Of a DNA stretch of 64,000 nt, positions 17,891 to 25,025 are shown piece by piece. The stretch is from Timonella sp031979385 (lineage in GTDB: Bacteria > Actinomycetota > Actinomycetes > Actinomycetales > Cellulomonadaceae), in NCBI GenBank assembly GCA_031979385.1, contig DALZEF010000005.1:1-64000 (forward strand). The letters run 5' to 3'. The notes beneath the pieces are model-generated. The model had not been told where the DNA came from, ran no database searches, and saw only the letters and a list, made by a program, of their open reading frames with translations. Position 1 is the stretch's first letter. Every line of letters starts with the position of its first letter. Both the position numbers and the translations under genes were made by a program.

Positions 17891-17929
17891 AGCCCCACCA
17901 GCGTTATCGTTCTTACTGGTCGGGGCTTC
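17891..17929 (-). terminator. Terminator of tRNA-Ser(GCT)
   Basis: Stem AAGCCCC-ACCAG with its complement around a 14-nt loop, 12 bp beyond the tRNA 3' end. On the minus strand it is followed by a T-rich stretch. Confidence 0.75.
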
Positions 17930-17941
17930 GACAATCCTTAA

Positions 17942-18031
17942 TGGCGGAGACGGAGGGATTCGAACCCTCGAGGGGCTTGCGCCCCTAACACCTTAGCAGG
18001 GTGCCCGATTCGGCCACTCTCGCACGTCTCC
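17942..18031 (-). tRNA. tRNA-Ser(GCT)
   Basis: Class II tRNA of 90 nt including an encoded CCA. The acceptor stem is GGAGACG/CGTCTCC, the anticodon loop CTGCTAA (anticodon GCT, reads AGC/AGU), with a long variable arm and a T-arm with GGTTCGAATCC. The serine synthetase gene serS is in the same window. Confidence 0.96.
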
Positions 18032-18190
18032 TTGCCCACGGGTTATTTTGTGAGCGTGTTAAGGCTACCTGTTGTTGGGTGGTAAAAGCAAAATGACATG
18101 GCCCGCACCGTCTAGGGGCATCAGGGCAGCCCAGCACGTGCAGCGAGCCTGATCACCGGGTAACGACACCGACCTTACGGCGCCGTCACG

Positions 18191-19495
18191 CTACTTTCCG
18201 GTCACAAGCCAGTTCCGGTCGGTGAGCGTGCGTGCGAAGGTGAGTCCAACGGCCACGGCGATCACGACGAACACGGCTTCCACCCCGTAGGCGAGCGCTT
18301 GAAGGGTGTCCCCTGCGTTGAGATAGTAGATCGCGCGATAGCCTGCGGCTCCGGGGATCATGATGACCACTGCGGGTACCGACAGGGTGATCCGTGGGAT
18401 GTCCAGGCGCGGCGAGATGAGGTTGCACAGGACCCCCACGATGAGTCCGGCGAAGAATGCGGCACCCTGGGTGAACAGTCCCGCATCCATCAGGACCAGA
18501 CGCGCGGTGTTCGCGATCATTCCGACTCCGGCGGCAACCACCGCGACGATGAACGGGGAGTTGAAGATCATCGCGAATCCCCATACGCCGAGTGCAGAGG
18601 CAAGTAGCCGGAAGGCGAACAGGGCCCACGGCACGAGTTCGTGTTTCTCCTGCGGGATCGGGTTGAGACCCCACAGCGTCGAGACGGCCCACACGGAGAG
18701 GGCCGCGGAGATCATGATCATGAGGGCGTAGGCGAGCCTGGACATTCCTGCGGAGAAGTCCAGGTGCGATAGGTCGAGTGCTGCTGTGATGAGTGGGAAG
18801 CCGGGGACGAGGAAGAGTACAGCGGATATGTATCCAGCCTCGTGGATGGATTCCACGAGGCCTGCGAGGTACATCCCCTGCGCCAGCCCCAGATATACGA
18901 TGGAGGCCACCGCACCGGCGATCATTGCGACTGCGAGTTGGTTGAGGTGGCGGTGCAGCATGAGTCGGCGCGAGTACTGCCCGAGGAAGGCCCCTATGAG
19001 CACCGCACCGATCTCGACGGGTCCGCCGTTGTTGAGGAACGCAAACGCCCCGCACGCGATCGCTGCGCACAGCGAGTTCAGCCAGTCCGGGTACAGATGG
19101 GGTTTAGCCTCGGCCGCGTCAAGGAACGCTTCTGCGTCGTCGAGCCTGCGGGCGATTTCCTCAGGACTGGTGGTTTCGTCCGCGGGTTCGAGCGCCTCGC
19201 AGTACGTTTGGATGAGTTTGATGCGGTCGGAGTTCACGCCGATGGTGGCGGCCTGTGCAACCTCGGTGCGGTACATGGGCCCACGGTGGCAGGTCGCGGT
19301 GATCTCGTTGATCGTGACTTGGGCGTGCACGTCCGACATTCCGAGCGCTCGCCCGAGCGCCTTCATGGAGGACTTTACGCGGTAACTGCCGCTTCCAGCT
19401 GCGAGCAGCATCGTTCCAGTGCGCACGACCGTGCGCGAGGCTCGGATGAGCCCGATCGGTTCGAGTTTAGATTCCTGAGAATAGACCGCATCCAC
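18191..19495 (-). CDS. thrE: Threonine/serine exporter, ThrE family
   Basis: Membrane exporter of 434 aa. The N-terminal cytoplasmic ThrE domain has the family's RTGTMLLAAGSGSYRVKSSM opening and HRGPMYRTEVAQ. About ten membrane helices follow in two blocks, the second being the ThrE_2 domain. Length and order fit ThrE of Corynebacterium glutamicum, which exports threonine and serine. It ends with NWLVTGK. The start at 19495 is taken for length; the ribosome site GGTGG is very close. No operon partner. Confidence 0.88.
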   Translation of the reverse strand: MDAVYSQESKLEPIGLIRASRTVVRTGTMLLAAGSGSYRVKSSMKALGRALGMSDVHAQVTINEITATCHRGPMYRTEVAQAATIGVNSDRIKLIQTYCEALEPADETTSPEEIARRLDDAEAFLDAAEAKPHLYPDWLNSLCAAIACGAFAFLNNGGPVEIGAVLIGAFLGQYSRRLMLHRHLNQLAVAMIAGAVASIVYLGLAQGMYLAGLVESIHEAGYISAVLFLVPGFPLITAALDLSHLDFSAGMSRLAYALMIMISAALSVWAVSTLWGLNPIPQEKHELVPWALFAFRLLASALGVWGFAMIFNSPFIVAVVAAGVGMIANTARLVLMDAGLFTQGAAFFAGLIVGVLCNLISPRLDIPRITLSVPAVVIMIPGAAGYRAIYYLNAGDTLQALAYGVEAVFVVIAVAVGLTFARTLTDRNWLVTGK

Positions 19496-19886
19496 CGTTC
19501 AATCATGCCCTGTACTGTGTGGCAGCCGCGAGGTTGTCCGCGGTGCGCTGGTATGGTCGCGAGCACTAGGCGCCCGCTGAGGTGGGTGGTCGTAGTGATT
19601 GCCGACGATTCCCCATGTTCCAGCCGCACCGCACTGTTGTGCGGCTGGCTGGGAAACTGTGCGTGGGGCCATCGGATGTTCCGGTGGCCCCACGGTTTCT
19701 TAGACACCGTTCCTTCTCACCAAGGAAGCGGTGGCCATTCGCTGCCCCTCACAGCAGCTTGGAAGCCGAGCGGATACTCGACTCACGCTTCTAGCAACTA
19801 CAGTTACACACTACCTGCGTTGGTGCAGGTTGGCGTGAGACTTAGTACCCGATTGGGTGTTTGTGGTCTGCGCGCGACTGGGTGAT
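19496..19886. other. Intergenic region with two hairpins and motif copy 3
   Basis: No convincing gene. Read on the minus strand it holds a hairpin at 19663-19693 (GTGGGGCC...GGCCCCAC), a hairpin at 19621-19647 (CAGCCGCAC/GTGCGGCTG), and then GAATCGTCGGCAAT at 19598-19611. The first may terminate the sortase operon. The motif lies about 100 bp upstream of thrE on the same strand. Confidence 0.5.
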
Positions 19887-20297
19887 TTAGGTACTGGGAT
19901 GCCAATCGAGCAGGTGCCTGTCCCGCCGCGGCAGTTGGGAGACCACGAGGTCATACGAGTCCTCGACAAGGTCCTGCACCAGCGCCGCGTTGAGGCCTGC
20001 GTCGAGTTCCTCCCACATGCCGGGCAGCGTGACGGAGTTCCAGTGCTTCTTGTTCATATGATACCCGGGCGTGATCTGCGGGTATGTTTCGCGCAATCGC
20101 TCAGCGAGTGCGGGTTCGCACTTGAGGTTGAGCCGACAGCCAGCTTCGGTGTGCCACAGCAATGCGAACACTTTGGGCGTTGAGTGCTCACTTGCCTGCA
20201 CTTTGAACACAGCCGTCTCTGGACCGAACGGGAAGTCCTCGAACGTTCCGGTGAAGGAGAGCGCCCAGACACGGACCTGCGCGTAGACGGCGGTCAC
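19887..20297 (-). CDS. MmcQ/YjbR family protein
   Basis: Small cytoplasmic protein, 136 aa, with the YjbR/MmcQ fold (CyaY-like, proposed DNA-binding). Diagnostic stretches are FPFGPETAVFKV, the LNLKCEP strand, GYHMNKKHWNSV, and a C-terminal SYDLVVSQLPRRDR. GTG 20297 lies 5 nt after the stop of the small membrane protein gene. An upstream extension reads through that gene out of frame and is rejected. Last gene of the sortase operon; why it is there is unclear. Confidence 0.82.
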   Translation of the reverse strand: MTAVYAQVRVWALSFTGTFEDFPFGPETAVFKVQASEHSTPKVFALLWHTEAGCRLNLKCEPALAERLRETYPQITPGYHMNKKHWNSVTLPGMWEELDAGLNAALVQDLVEDSYDLVVSQLPRRDRHLLDWHPST

Positions 20298-20302
20298 TTT
20301 CT

Positions 20303-20458
20303 TTAACCCAGATTCGGGTCTGCGTCGATGAAGGTCTCCTCGATCCAGGGGTAGCCCCACGTGAAGAGCGCCCATACGACAACGCCGAGCAGAGCCAGGG
20401 CCTCGATGGCTTTGAGCCAGGTGGGGCCGGGTAGGATGCGCCATAGAGCTGCGTACAT
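20303..20458 (-). CDS. Small membrane protein partnered with sortase E
   Basis: A 51-aa protein with one membrane helix. It begins MYAALWRILPGPTWLKAIEA, continues with a hydrophobic segment (LALLGVVVWALFTWGYPWI), and ends in an acidic tail. Very similar short proteins starting MYAALWR.LPGP occur next to class E sortase genes across actinobacteria (recalled). ATG 20458 is 1 nt after the sortase stop and the stop is 5 nt before the YjbR start, so all three are coupled. Function unknown. Confidence 0.85.
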   Translation of the reverse strand: MYAALWRILPGPTWLKAIEALALLGVVVWALFTWGYPWIEETFIDADPNLG

Positions 20459-20459
20459 G

Positions 20460-21206
20460 TCAGAGAACCCCCGGTTCCATCAAGACTTGTTCAGGCGTGC
20501 CGTCGGCGCGGTCCATCCAACCGACGAACTTGGCGTGAGTGATCCAGCGGTGATCGTTGCCCCACTCTCCGACGGTCACTGAGTGGCAGGTGGTGAGCGT
20601 CAGATAACGTTCTGTCGGCTCTTCACCGGGCCGTCCTGGTACCGGTGCGATCACCTCAATCGCACTCGGGTCCACGATTTCATGGGATTCGACCTCGTAG
20701 ACGTACCAGGTGTTTCGAGTCTCCACGATGATCTGATCACCCTCCTCAAGCACGTTCACGTACCGGAAGGAGTTACCGTGGCTGCGGCGGTGTCCTGCAA
20801 GCGAGAAGTTCCCGATCTCTCCGGGCATCGCGGTCTCAACGTAGTGACCTGCGGCCGCTTGGTCGAGCACGTCCGGTGTCGTGCCTTCTCGAATGGGCAT
20901 GGTGTTGTTTGTCAGGTTGTACCACTTTGGCACGATAAGCACGCCAAAGGTTTCCCCGTGGGCCACGCCGACCTCAATGGGCGGGTCATCGGTACGTAGT
21001 TCCGCAACCTCTTGCGGGGCCACCGTCAAGGTCTCCTGGAACTCACGCACCTGCTCTTGCGCGATTGCGGCGGACTGGTTCGAGTCCCACCAGATGTTCC
21101 ACACAATGTATCCGGCGATCAATAGCCCGGCGGTGATCATAAGTTCGCCGAGCACACCGATCGCTCCGGCGACACCTGATGATTTCCGAGTATTCGCGTG
21201 CCGCAC
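20460..21206 (-). CDS. srtE: Class E sortase
   Basis: Membrane-anchored transpeptidase, 248 aa, attaching LAXTG-type proteins to the cell wall. One N-terminal membrane helix (about 15-40) is followed by the sortase beta-barrel. The catalytic residues are His139 (LAGHRRSHG), Cys207 (LTLTTCHS) and Arg220 (NDHRWITHAKFVGW). GTG 21206 follows AAGGGG at 6 nt. First gene of an operon with the small membrane protein and the YjbR-like protein. No LAXTG substrate was seen in the window. Confidence 0.93.
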   Translation of the reverse strand: MRHANTRKSSGVAGAIGVLGELMITAGLLIAGYIVWNIWWDSNQSAAIAQEQVREFQETLTVAPQEVAELRTDDPPIEVGVAHGETFGVLIVPKWYNLTNNTMPIREGTTPDVLDQAAAGHYVETAMPGEIGNFSLAGHRRSHGNSFRYVNVLEEGDQIIVETRNTWYVYEVESHEIVDPSAIEVIAPVPGRPGEEPTERYLTLTTCHSVTVGEWGNDHRWITHAKFVGWMDRADGTPEQVLMEPGVL

Positions 21207-21395
21207 GCACTACCCCTTGTGTATGAGACTGGGACGACCGCCCTGGTTTTCGGTCGTGCAGAGGTAGATGCACCGACTGCACCTTCAACATAGCAACTTT
21301 TCCTGGGGTTTCGGACGTGAGTTGTGCCCCTATCGAGTTATTTTGTTGGCTGCTGGCCGATCGGCCCTACCTCACCAGAAACACGGGGACACCCG

Positions 21396-21458
21396 ATGGG
21401 GCGAAAAGTGCCCGGAGGTGCTCAGAAAAACCACGCGCTCGGACGTAAAACAGCCCAC
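21396..21458. repeat. 63-bp palindromic element, family A copy 4
   Basis: The left arm begins ATGGGGCGAAAAGTGCCC and the right arm GGACGTAAAACAGCCCACC. The right arm is nearly identical to copy 1. It lies upstream of srtE, not at a convergent gene pair, so a terminator role is less obvious here. Confidence 0.5.
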
Positions 21459-21624
21459 CGAGTTTAGGGCGGAAGCTAGGCGAAGCGCAGAAGCAGGAGC
21501 AGAACCTGGAGAACACTCGTCCGCCTTGGCCAAACCAACCCAACCCACGTATGCCCAACAGGTAACTAGAAGGGATGAGAATGCCACACGCTTCATCCGA
21601 CGGGAGTCGAAAGCGTAACAGAAG

Positions 21625-21638
21625 GGATCGTCGGCAAT
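21625..21638 (+). repeat. TCGTCGGCAAT motif, copy 4
   Basis: GGATCGTCGGCAAT in the srtE-lipoprotein gap. It is followed 20 bp later by a strong hairpin. Confidence 0.5.
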
Positions 21639-21658
21639 CGGGATACCGCCGATACAAC

Positions 21659-21699
21659 CGTGGGATGTGGCGGCTCTTTAAGCCGACGCACATCCCACG
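21659..21699 (-). terminator. Hairpin downstream of lipoprotein gene
   Basis: Perfect 11-bp arms CGTGGGATGTG/CACATCCCACG with an inner CGGCT-AGCCG stem. It lies about 75 bp past the stop of the minus-strand lipoprotein gene. It lacks a long T tail. Confidence 0.5.
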
Positions 21700-21774
21700 T
21701 GTCTCCTGCCCCGTAGGTGGAGACCAGTCCTCGCAACGAGCGTCCCTGGACGCTGCCGCAGAGAAGGCGCTACA

Positions 21775-22341
21775 TCACTGGTTGCTCTGCTGACCCAGGA
21801 CGATCCATGCCTCAGTGCCACCGATAGCAGCCGGGAGGTACTGCTCAGCCAATTCAGCGGCCTCGGCCTTGGCATCCGTTGAGCCACATTCCGGGAACTG
21901 AGGTGCGTTACGGTCCTGGGCAGCGAAAGCCCAAGTGACAACCGACTCGTCACCACAGGTCTGAACGGCGCGAATGATCGCACCAACGTACTTGCCGGTA
22001 TCCTGACCGATCTTGTTTGCCTCAGCCTTGAATGCGAGGAAGTTGTCGGTGTCTGGACCGGCACCCGCCTCAGTTGCCGCGGCTTCGAGGTAAGCCTCTA
22101 CGTCTGGCTCGAACAGAACCGAGTCGAGACGAGCCTGCAGGTCTGCCTCCATCTGAGCTGGAAGTGGTGCAAGGCGGTTGTATTCGATGGTCGTGCCGTC
22201 TGCGAGTTTGTACTCGCGGTTCTGGGTCTGGTTTGGCCCGGCCTCAGTGGTCGAAAGGGCACCTGGCTCCTCATCGGCGGAACAAGCGCCTAGAAGTGGA
22301 AGAGCCAAGGCAAGAGCTGCGATAGCGGCAGTGCGCTTCAT
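21775..22341 (-). CDS. Lipoprotein of unknown function
   Basis: Exported lipoprotein, 188 aa, with a signal peptide and lipobox LLGAC. I recognise no family. The mature part is acidic and mainly helical (MEADLQARLDSVLFEPDVEA), and two cysteines about 24 residues apart (QTCGDES and PECGST) could form a disulfide. It ends in a Gln/Asn tail. Single-gene unit with its own sigma-70-like promoter at 22467-22495 and a roughly 120-nt leader. Confidence 0.8.
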   Translation of the reverse strand: MKRTAAIAALALALPLLGACSADEEPGALSTTEAGPNQTQNREYKLADGTTIEYNRLAPLPAQMEADLQARLDSVLFEPDVEAYLEAAATEAGAGPDTDNFLAFKAEANKIGQDTGKYVGAIIRAVQTCGDESVVTWAFAAQDRNAPQFPECGSTDAKAEAAELAEQYLPAAIGGTEAWIVLGQQSNQ

Positions 22342-22466
22342 GAAGTTTCACCTACGTTGTAAGAGAGTGAATGGAATTAGTCGGACTGGTGTGCCCGTAC
22401 GGCCCGCCCGGATCTGATGGTGGACGGCACCTGACTTGCGGGAAGAATCAATACATCCCACCTCTC

Positions 22467-22495
22467 ATTATAGATTTTGGCGCGACGCGACCCAA
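22467..22495 (-). promoter_or_regulatory. Sigma-70-type promoter of the lipoprotein gene
   Basis: On the minus strand TTGGGT (22490-22495) and TATAAT (22467-22472) are separated by exactly 17 bp. It is the best consensus promoter recognised in the window and points at the lipoprotein gene. Confidence 0.6.
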
Positions 22496-22671
22496 CACGA
22501 AAGCTATTGGTATACCTAACGTGTGGGTAATCTCTCCTTTGTGACCCAGCGGTCAATGGGTGTTGGCCCACATCGCTATGTCCTGCGCAAAGGTCGGGTC
22601 CGCGCTAGTGTAGATAGAGCCGGTGAGCGCCGCCTGCTCACCATCCGTCCCGTTATGGAAGAGAGCGAAGA

Positions 22672-23265
22672 ATGGCAGACATCAAACTCGAGGCATCGAT
22701 CCGTGACAACTTCGGCAAAGGCGCCGCCCGCCAAGCACGCCGCGCAGGAAAGATCCCAGCCGTCGTTTACGCTCACGGAGGCGAGGCCAAGCACATCCTG
22801 CTCGACGGACACGAGGCGTTCCTTGCCGTTAAGAACAACCGCTCCGCACTGGTTGAGCTCGATATCGCAGGCAAGAGCCAGAACGTCATCATCAAGGACA
22901 TCCAGCGCGACCCCATCGGACGCGTCATCGAACACATCGACTTCCTCGCCGTGAAGGCAAACGAGAAGCAGGTTGTCGAGGTACCGGTTGTTACCGTTGG
23001 GGAGCCAGCCGCCGGAGTGAGAGTCCAACTTGAACTCCTCAAGATCCAGATTGAGGCAGTTGTGAGCGACCTTCCAGAGCATGTGGAGGTCAGCGTTGAT
23101 GGCCTTGAAGCCGGAACGATCCTCCACGTCAAGGACCTCAAGTTGCCAAAGGGTCAGACGGCTGTGAACGACGAGGAGCAGGTTGTTCTGGTTGCAAACG
23201 AGATCCGTGCAATCGAACCTGAAGAGAACGAAAGCACAGCAGGCGAAGAGGCCAGCGCCGAGTAA
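22672..23265 (+). CDS. rplY: 50S ribosomal protein L25/Ctc
   Basis: 5S rRNA-binding ribosomal protein of the long Ctc/TL5 type, 197 aa. The N-terminal L25 domain (KLEASIRDNFGKGAARQARR; AGKIPAVVYAHGG) is followed by the C-terminal beta domain (EHIDFLAVKANEKQVVEVPV) and an acidic tail rich in Glu and Ala. Monocistronic, ending in a perfect terminator hairpin shared with the converging tRNA gene. A purine-rich GGAAGAG stretch precedes the ATG. Confidence 0.95.
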   Translation: MADIKLEASIRDNFGKGAARQARRAGKIPAVVYAHGGEAKHILLDGHEAFLAVKNNRSALVELDIAGKSQNVIIKDIQRDPIGRVIEHIDFLAVKANEKQVVEVPVVTVGEPAAGVRVQLELLKIQIEAVVSDLPEHVEVSVDGLEAGTILHVKDLKLPKGQTAVNDEEQVVLVANEIRAIEPEENESTAGEEASAE

Positions 23266-23281
23266 AAACCCAAGGGACAAC

Positions 23282-23320
23282 AGGAGGGCCCGCATTCCAT
23301 GATGGAATGCGGGCCCTCCT
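23282..23320. terminator. Bidirectional terminator
   Basis: Long perfect stem (AGGAGGGCCCGCATTCCA and complement) with a 3-nt loop, between rplY and the convergent tRNA-Ser(TGA). Confidence 0.85.
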
Positions 23321-23323
23321 CTG

Positions 23324-23409
23324 CGGAAGCGGCGGGATTTGAACCCGCGAGACTGTTGAGGTCTACCGGTTTTCAAGACCGGCGCATTCGGCCGCTCTGC
23401 CACACTTCC
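23324..23409 (-). tRNA. tRNA-Ser(TGA)
   Basis: Class II tRNA, 86 nt, with acceptor GGAAGTG/CGCTTCC (one G-T pair), anticodon loop with TGA (reads UCA), a long variable arm and T-arm GGTTCAAATCC. CCA is not encoded (the 3' flank reads GCAG), unlike the tRNA-Ser(GCT) at 17942. Confidence 0.95.
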
Positions 23410-23546
23410 TTTGCACTGTGCCATCTGGCCGAAGCCAGCAACAAGCGCCTAACTATTGTGCCATGCCACGGCGCTACCTGGAAATCCGACGACGGTGGCG
23501 CGCGACACTATGCGTAACCACCCAGCGCATCAGGTAGCCGTGAAGG

Positions 23547-24149
23547 CTATGCGCGACTCGCTACCTGCAAGCGCTCCATCGCATGCTGCACAAGCTGGAT
23601 GAGCGTCTGCTTGGTAGCTGCGCGGGAGCGAGCATCCGTGTAGAGCATCGGCACGTGTGCTGGCACCTGAAGCGCTTCGCGAACATCCTCGAGGCGGTGC
23701 TTGGCCACACCGTCGAAGCAGTTGACGCCGACGACGAATGGGATACCGCGGGACTCGAAGTAGTCAATCGCCGGGAAACACTGCTCAAGACGCTCAGTGT
23801 CCACCAGAACCACAGCACCGATAGCTCCACGAGCCAGGTCATCCCACATGAACAGGAAGCGATCCTGACCTGGGGTACCAAACAGGTAGAGCCACAGTGG
23901 ACCGGGCAACTCGATACGTCCGAAGTCCATTGCCACTGTCGTGGTCGTCTTGCGATCAGTGACTCCTCCAGCGTCATCAACACCAACCGAGTGTTCGGTC
24001 ATCGCGGCCTCGGTGTTCAGCGGTTCCACATCTGAGATGGAACCAATAAACGTGGTCTTACCGACCGCGAAGCCACCGGCGATGACGATCTTGACAACTG
24101 TTGGCGCAGCCGTTGCCTGCGTGCCGTTTTCAGAGGGCTGAAATACCAT
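23547..24149 (-). CDS. cvnD: Conservon GTPase, CvnD
   Basis: Small Ras/MglA-like GTPase of 200 aa, last gene of a four-gene conservon. G1 is GGFAVGKT (about 25-32), the G3 position reads LFGTPGQDRF, and the G4 position NCFD replaces NKxD, as usual in this family. A Thr-rich switch (DRKTTTTVAMDFG) lies between. ATG 24149 starts the conserved part and overlaps cvnC by 20 nt. In Streptomyces, Cvn proteins form a membrane complex resembling a G-protein-coupled receptor system that controls development and secondary metabolism (established); its role here is unknown. Confidence 0.92.
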   Translation of the reverse strand: MVFQPSENGTQATAAPTVVKIVIAGGFAVGKTTFIGSISDVEPLNTEAAMTEHSVGVDDAGGVTDRKTTTTVAMDFGRIELPGPLWLYLFGTPGQDRFLFMWDDLARGAIGAVVLVDTERLEQCFPAIDYFESRGIPFVVGVNCFDGVAKHRLEDVREALQVPAHVPMLYTDARSRAATKQTLIQLVQHAMERLQVASRA

Positions 24150-24531
24150 TAAGAACACTCTCCAAAACACTTAGGGACATGGCAGGGTTTTGGCCGTGAC
24201 CTGTGTGTACATTAACTGGCGTGGAAGTGTGGACCTTCAAATAGCCCTCATCCGCCAGGTCGGAAATCAAGATGCGGACGACACCCAGCGGCATCCGCAG
24301 CAAAGCGGATACTTCAGCAATCGAAACGTAGTTGCTCGCTGCGTGCTGAATGATTGCTCGCTTCTCGGGGGTCAGTCCCGTGGAGGATACCGCGCCGGGC
24401 AGTACCTCGATGAGCGTTTCGAGAGGCAGATTAGAAGTCGCGGACCGCACGCGGCCGCCGGTCACCGCATAAGGGCGAACGGTCGAGACCTCGTACTGTC
24501 CACCCTCCGGGTGGCCTGCTGATTGAGTCAT
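24130..24531 (-). CDS. cvnC: Conservon DUF742 protein, CvnC
   Basis: Cytoplasmic protein of 133 aa with the DUF742 winged-helix fold. It begins with the typical VRPYAVTGGRVR, continues LPLETLIEVLP, then the helix-turn-helix-like ALLRMPLGVVRILISDLADEG, and ends VLESVLNGISAL. It lies between the roadblock and GTPase genes, with a 9-nt gap and a 20-nt overlap. It is thought to interact with the other Cvn proteins; DNA binding is unproven. Confidence 0.93.
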   Translation of the reverse strand: MTQSAGHPEGGQYEVSTVRPYAVTGGRVRSATSNLPLETLIEVLPGAVSSTGLTPEKRAIIQHAASNYVSIAEVSALLRMPLGVVRILISDLADEGYLKVHTSTPVNVHTGHGQNPAMSLSVLESVLNGISAL

Positions 24532-24540
24532 CTTTATCCC

Positions 24541-24990
24541 TTAGCCAAGCGACGCTCGGGTCGCTCCGTCTACGGGAAGGGAGCCCCGCATCTCGGAGAT
24601 GAGCTGTGGTGTCAGAGTTGCTTCGGTACGCGATACCAGCATAGCCATTTCGTAGCCGATCAGGCCCACATCGCAGTTCGAGTCGGCAACTGCGGCCAAA
24701 ACGGAACCATTCGAGACGTTCATCAGGAATAGGAATCCGTTGTCCATCTCAACGATTGACTGACGTACCGCACCGCCGTTGAGTTGGCGGGATGCACCGC
24801 GGGTGAGGCTGGACATACCCGAGACGATTGCCGCAAGTTGGTCGCCTGAAGTGCGGTCCAAGTTGTCTGACATCGCCATCAGAAGTCCATCCGCGGATAC
24901 CACGAGCGTATGCCTGGTGGCTGGAACGGTACGCACAAAGTTATCGAGCAACCATCCAAAGTTAGTTGCCTCGGTGCTCAGCGTGCTCAT
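24541..24990 (-). CDS. cvnB: Conservon roadblock/LC7 protein, CvnB
   Basis: Roadblock/LC7-domain protein, 149 aa, probably a regulator or GAP-like partner of CvnD. The opening (FGWLLDNFVRTVPATRHTLV) and SADGLLMAMS are diagnostic; GSVLAAVADSNCDVGLIGYEM is the central strand-helix. Second gene of the conservon, 35 bp after cvnA. Confidence 0.93.
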   Translation of the reverse strand: MSTLSTEATNFGWLLDNFVRTVPATRHTLVVSADGLLMAMSDNLDRTSGDQLAAIVSGMSSLTRGASRQLNGGAVRQSIVEMDNGFLFLMNVSNGSVLAAVADSNCDVGLIGYEMAMLVSRTEATLTPQLISEMRGSLPVDGATRASLG

Positions 24991-25025
24991 ACTTTCTCCT
25001 TAAGTGTGTCTTCGACGAGTGGTGG

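Larger units (their letters stand above)
21207..21774. other. Intergenic region of 568 bp with repeats
   Basis: No credible gene; the short open frames lack ribosome sites and family features. It holds a family A palindrome (21396), a TCGTCG motif (21625) and a strong hairpin (21659), listed separately. No sigma-70 promoter was recognised here. Confidence 0.5.

Noticed and set aside
18186..19070. 294-codon minus-strand frame overlapping thrE
   Set aside because: Out of frame within the conserved ThrE membrane region; strongly Arg/His-rich.
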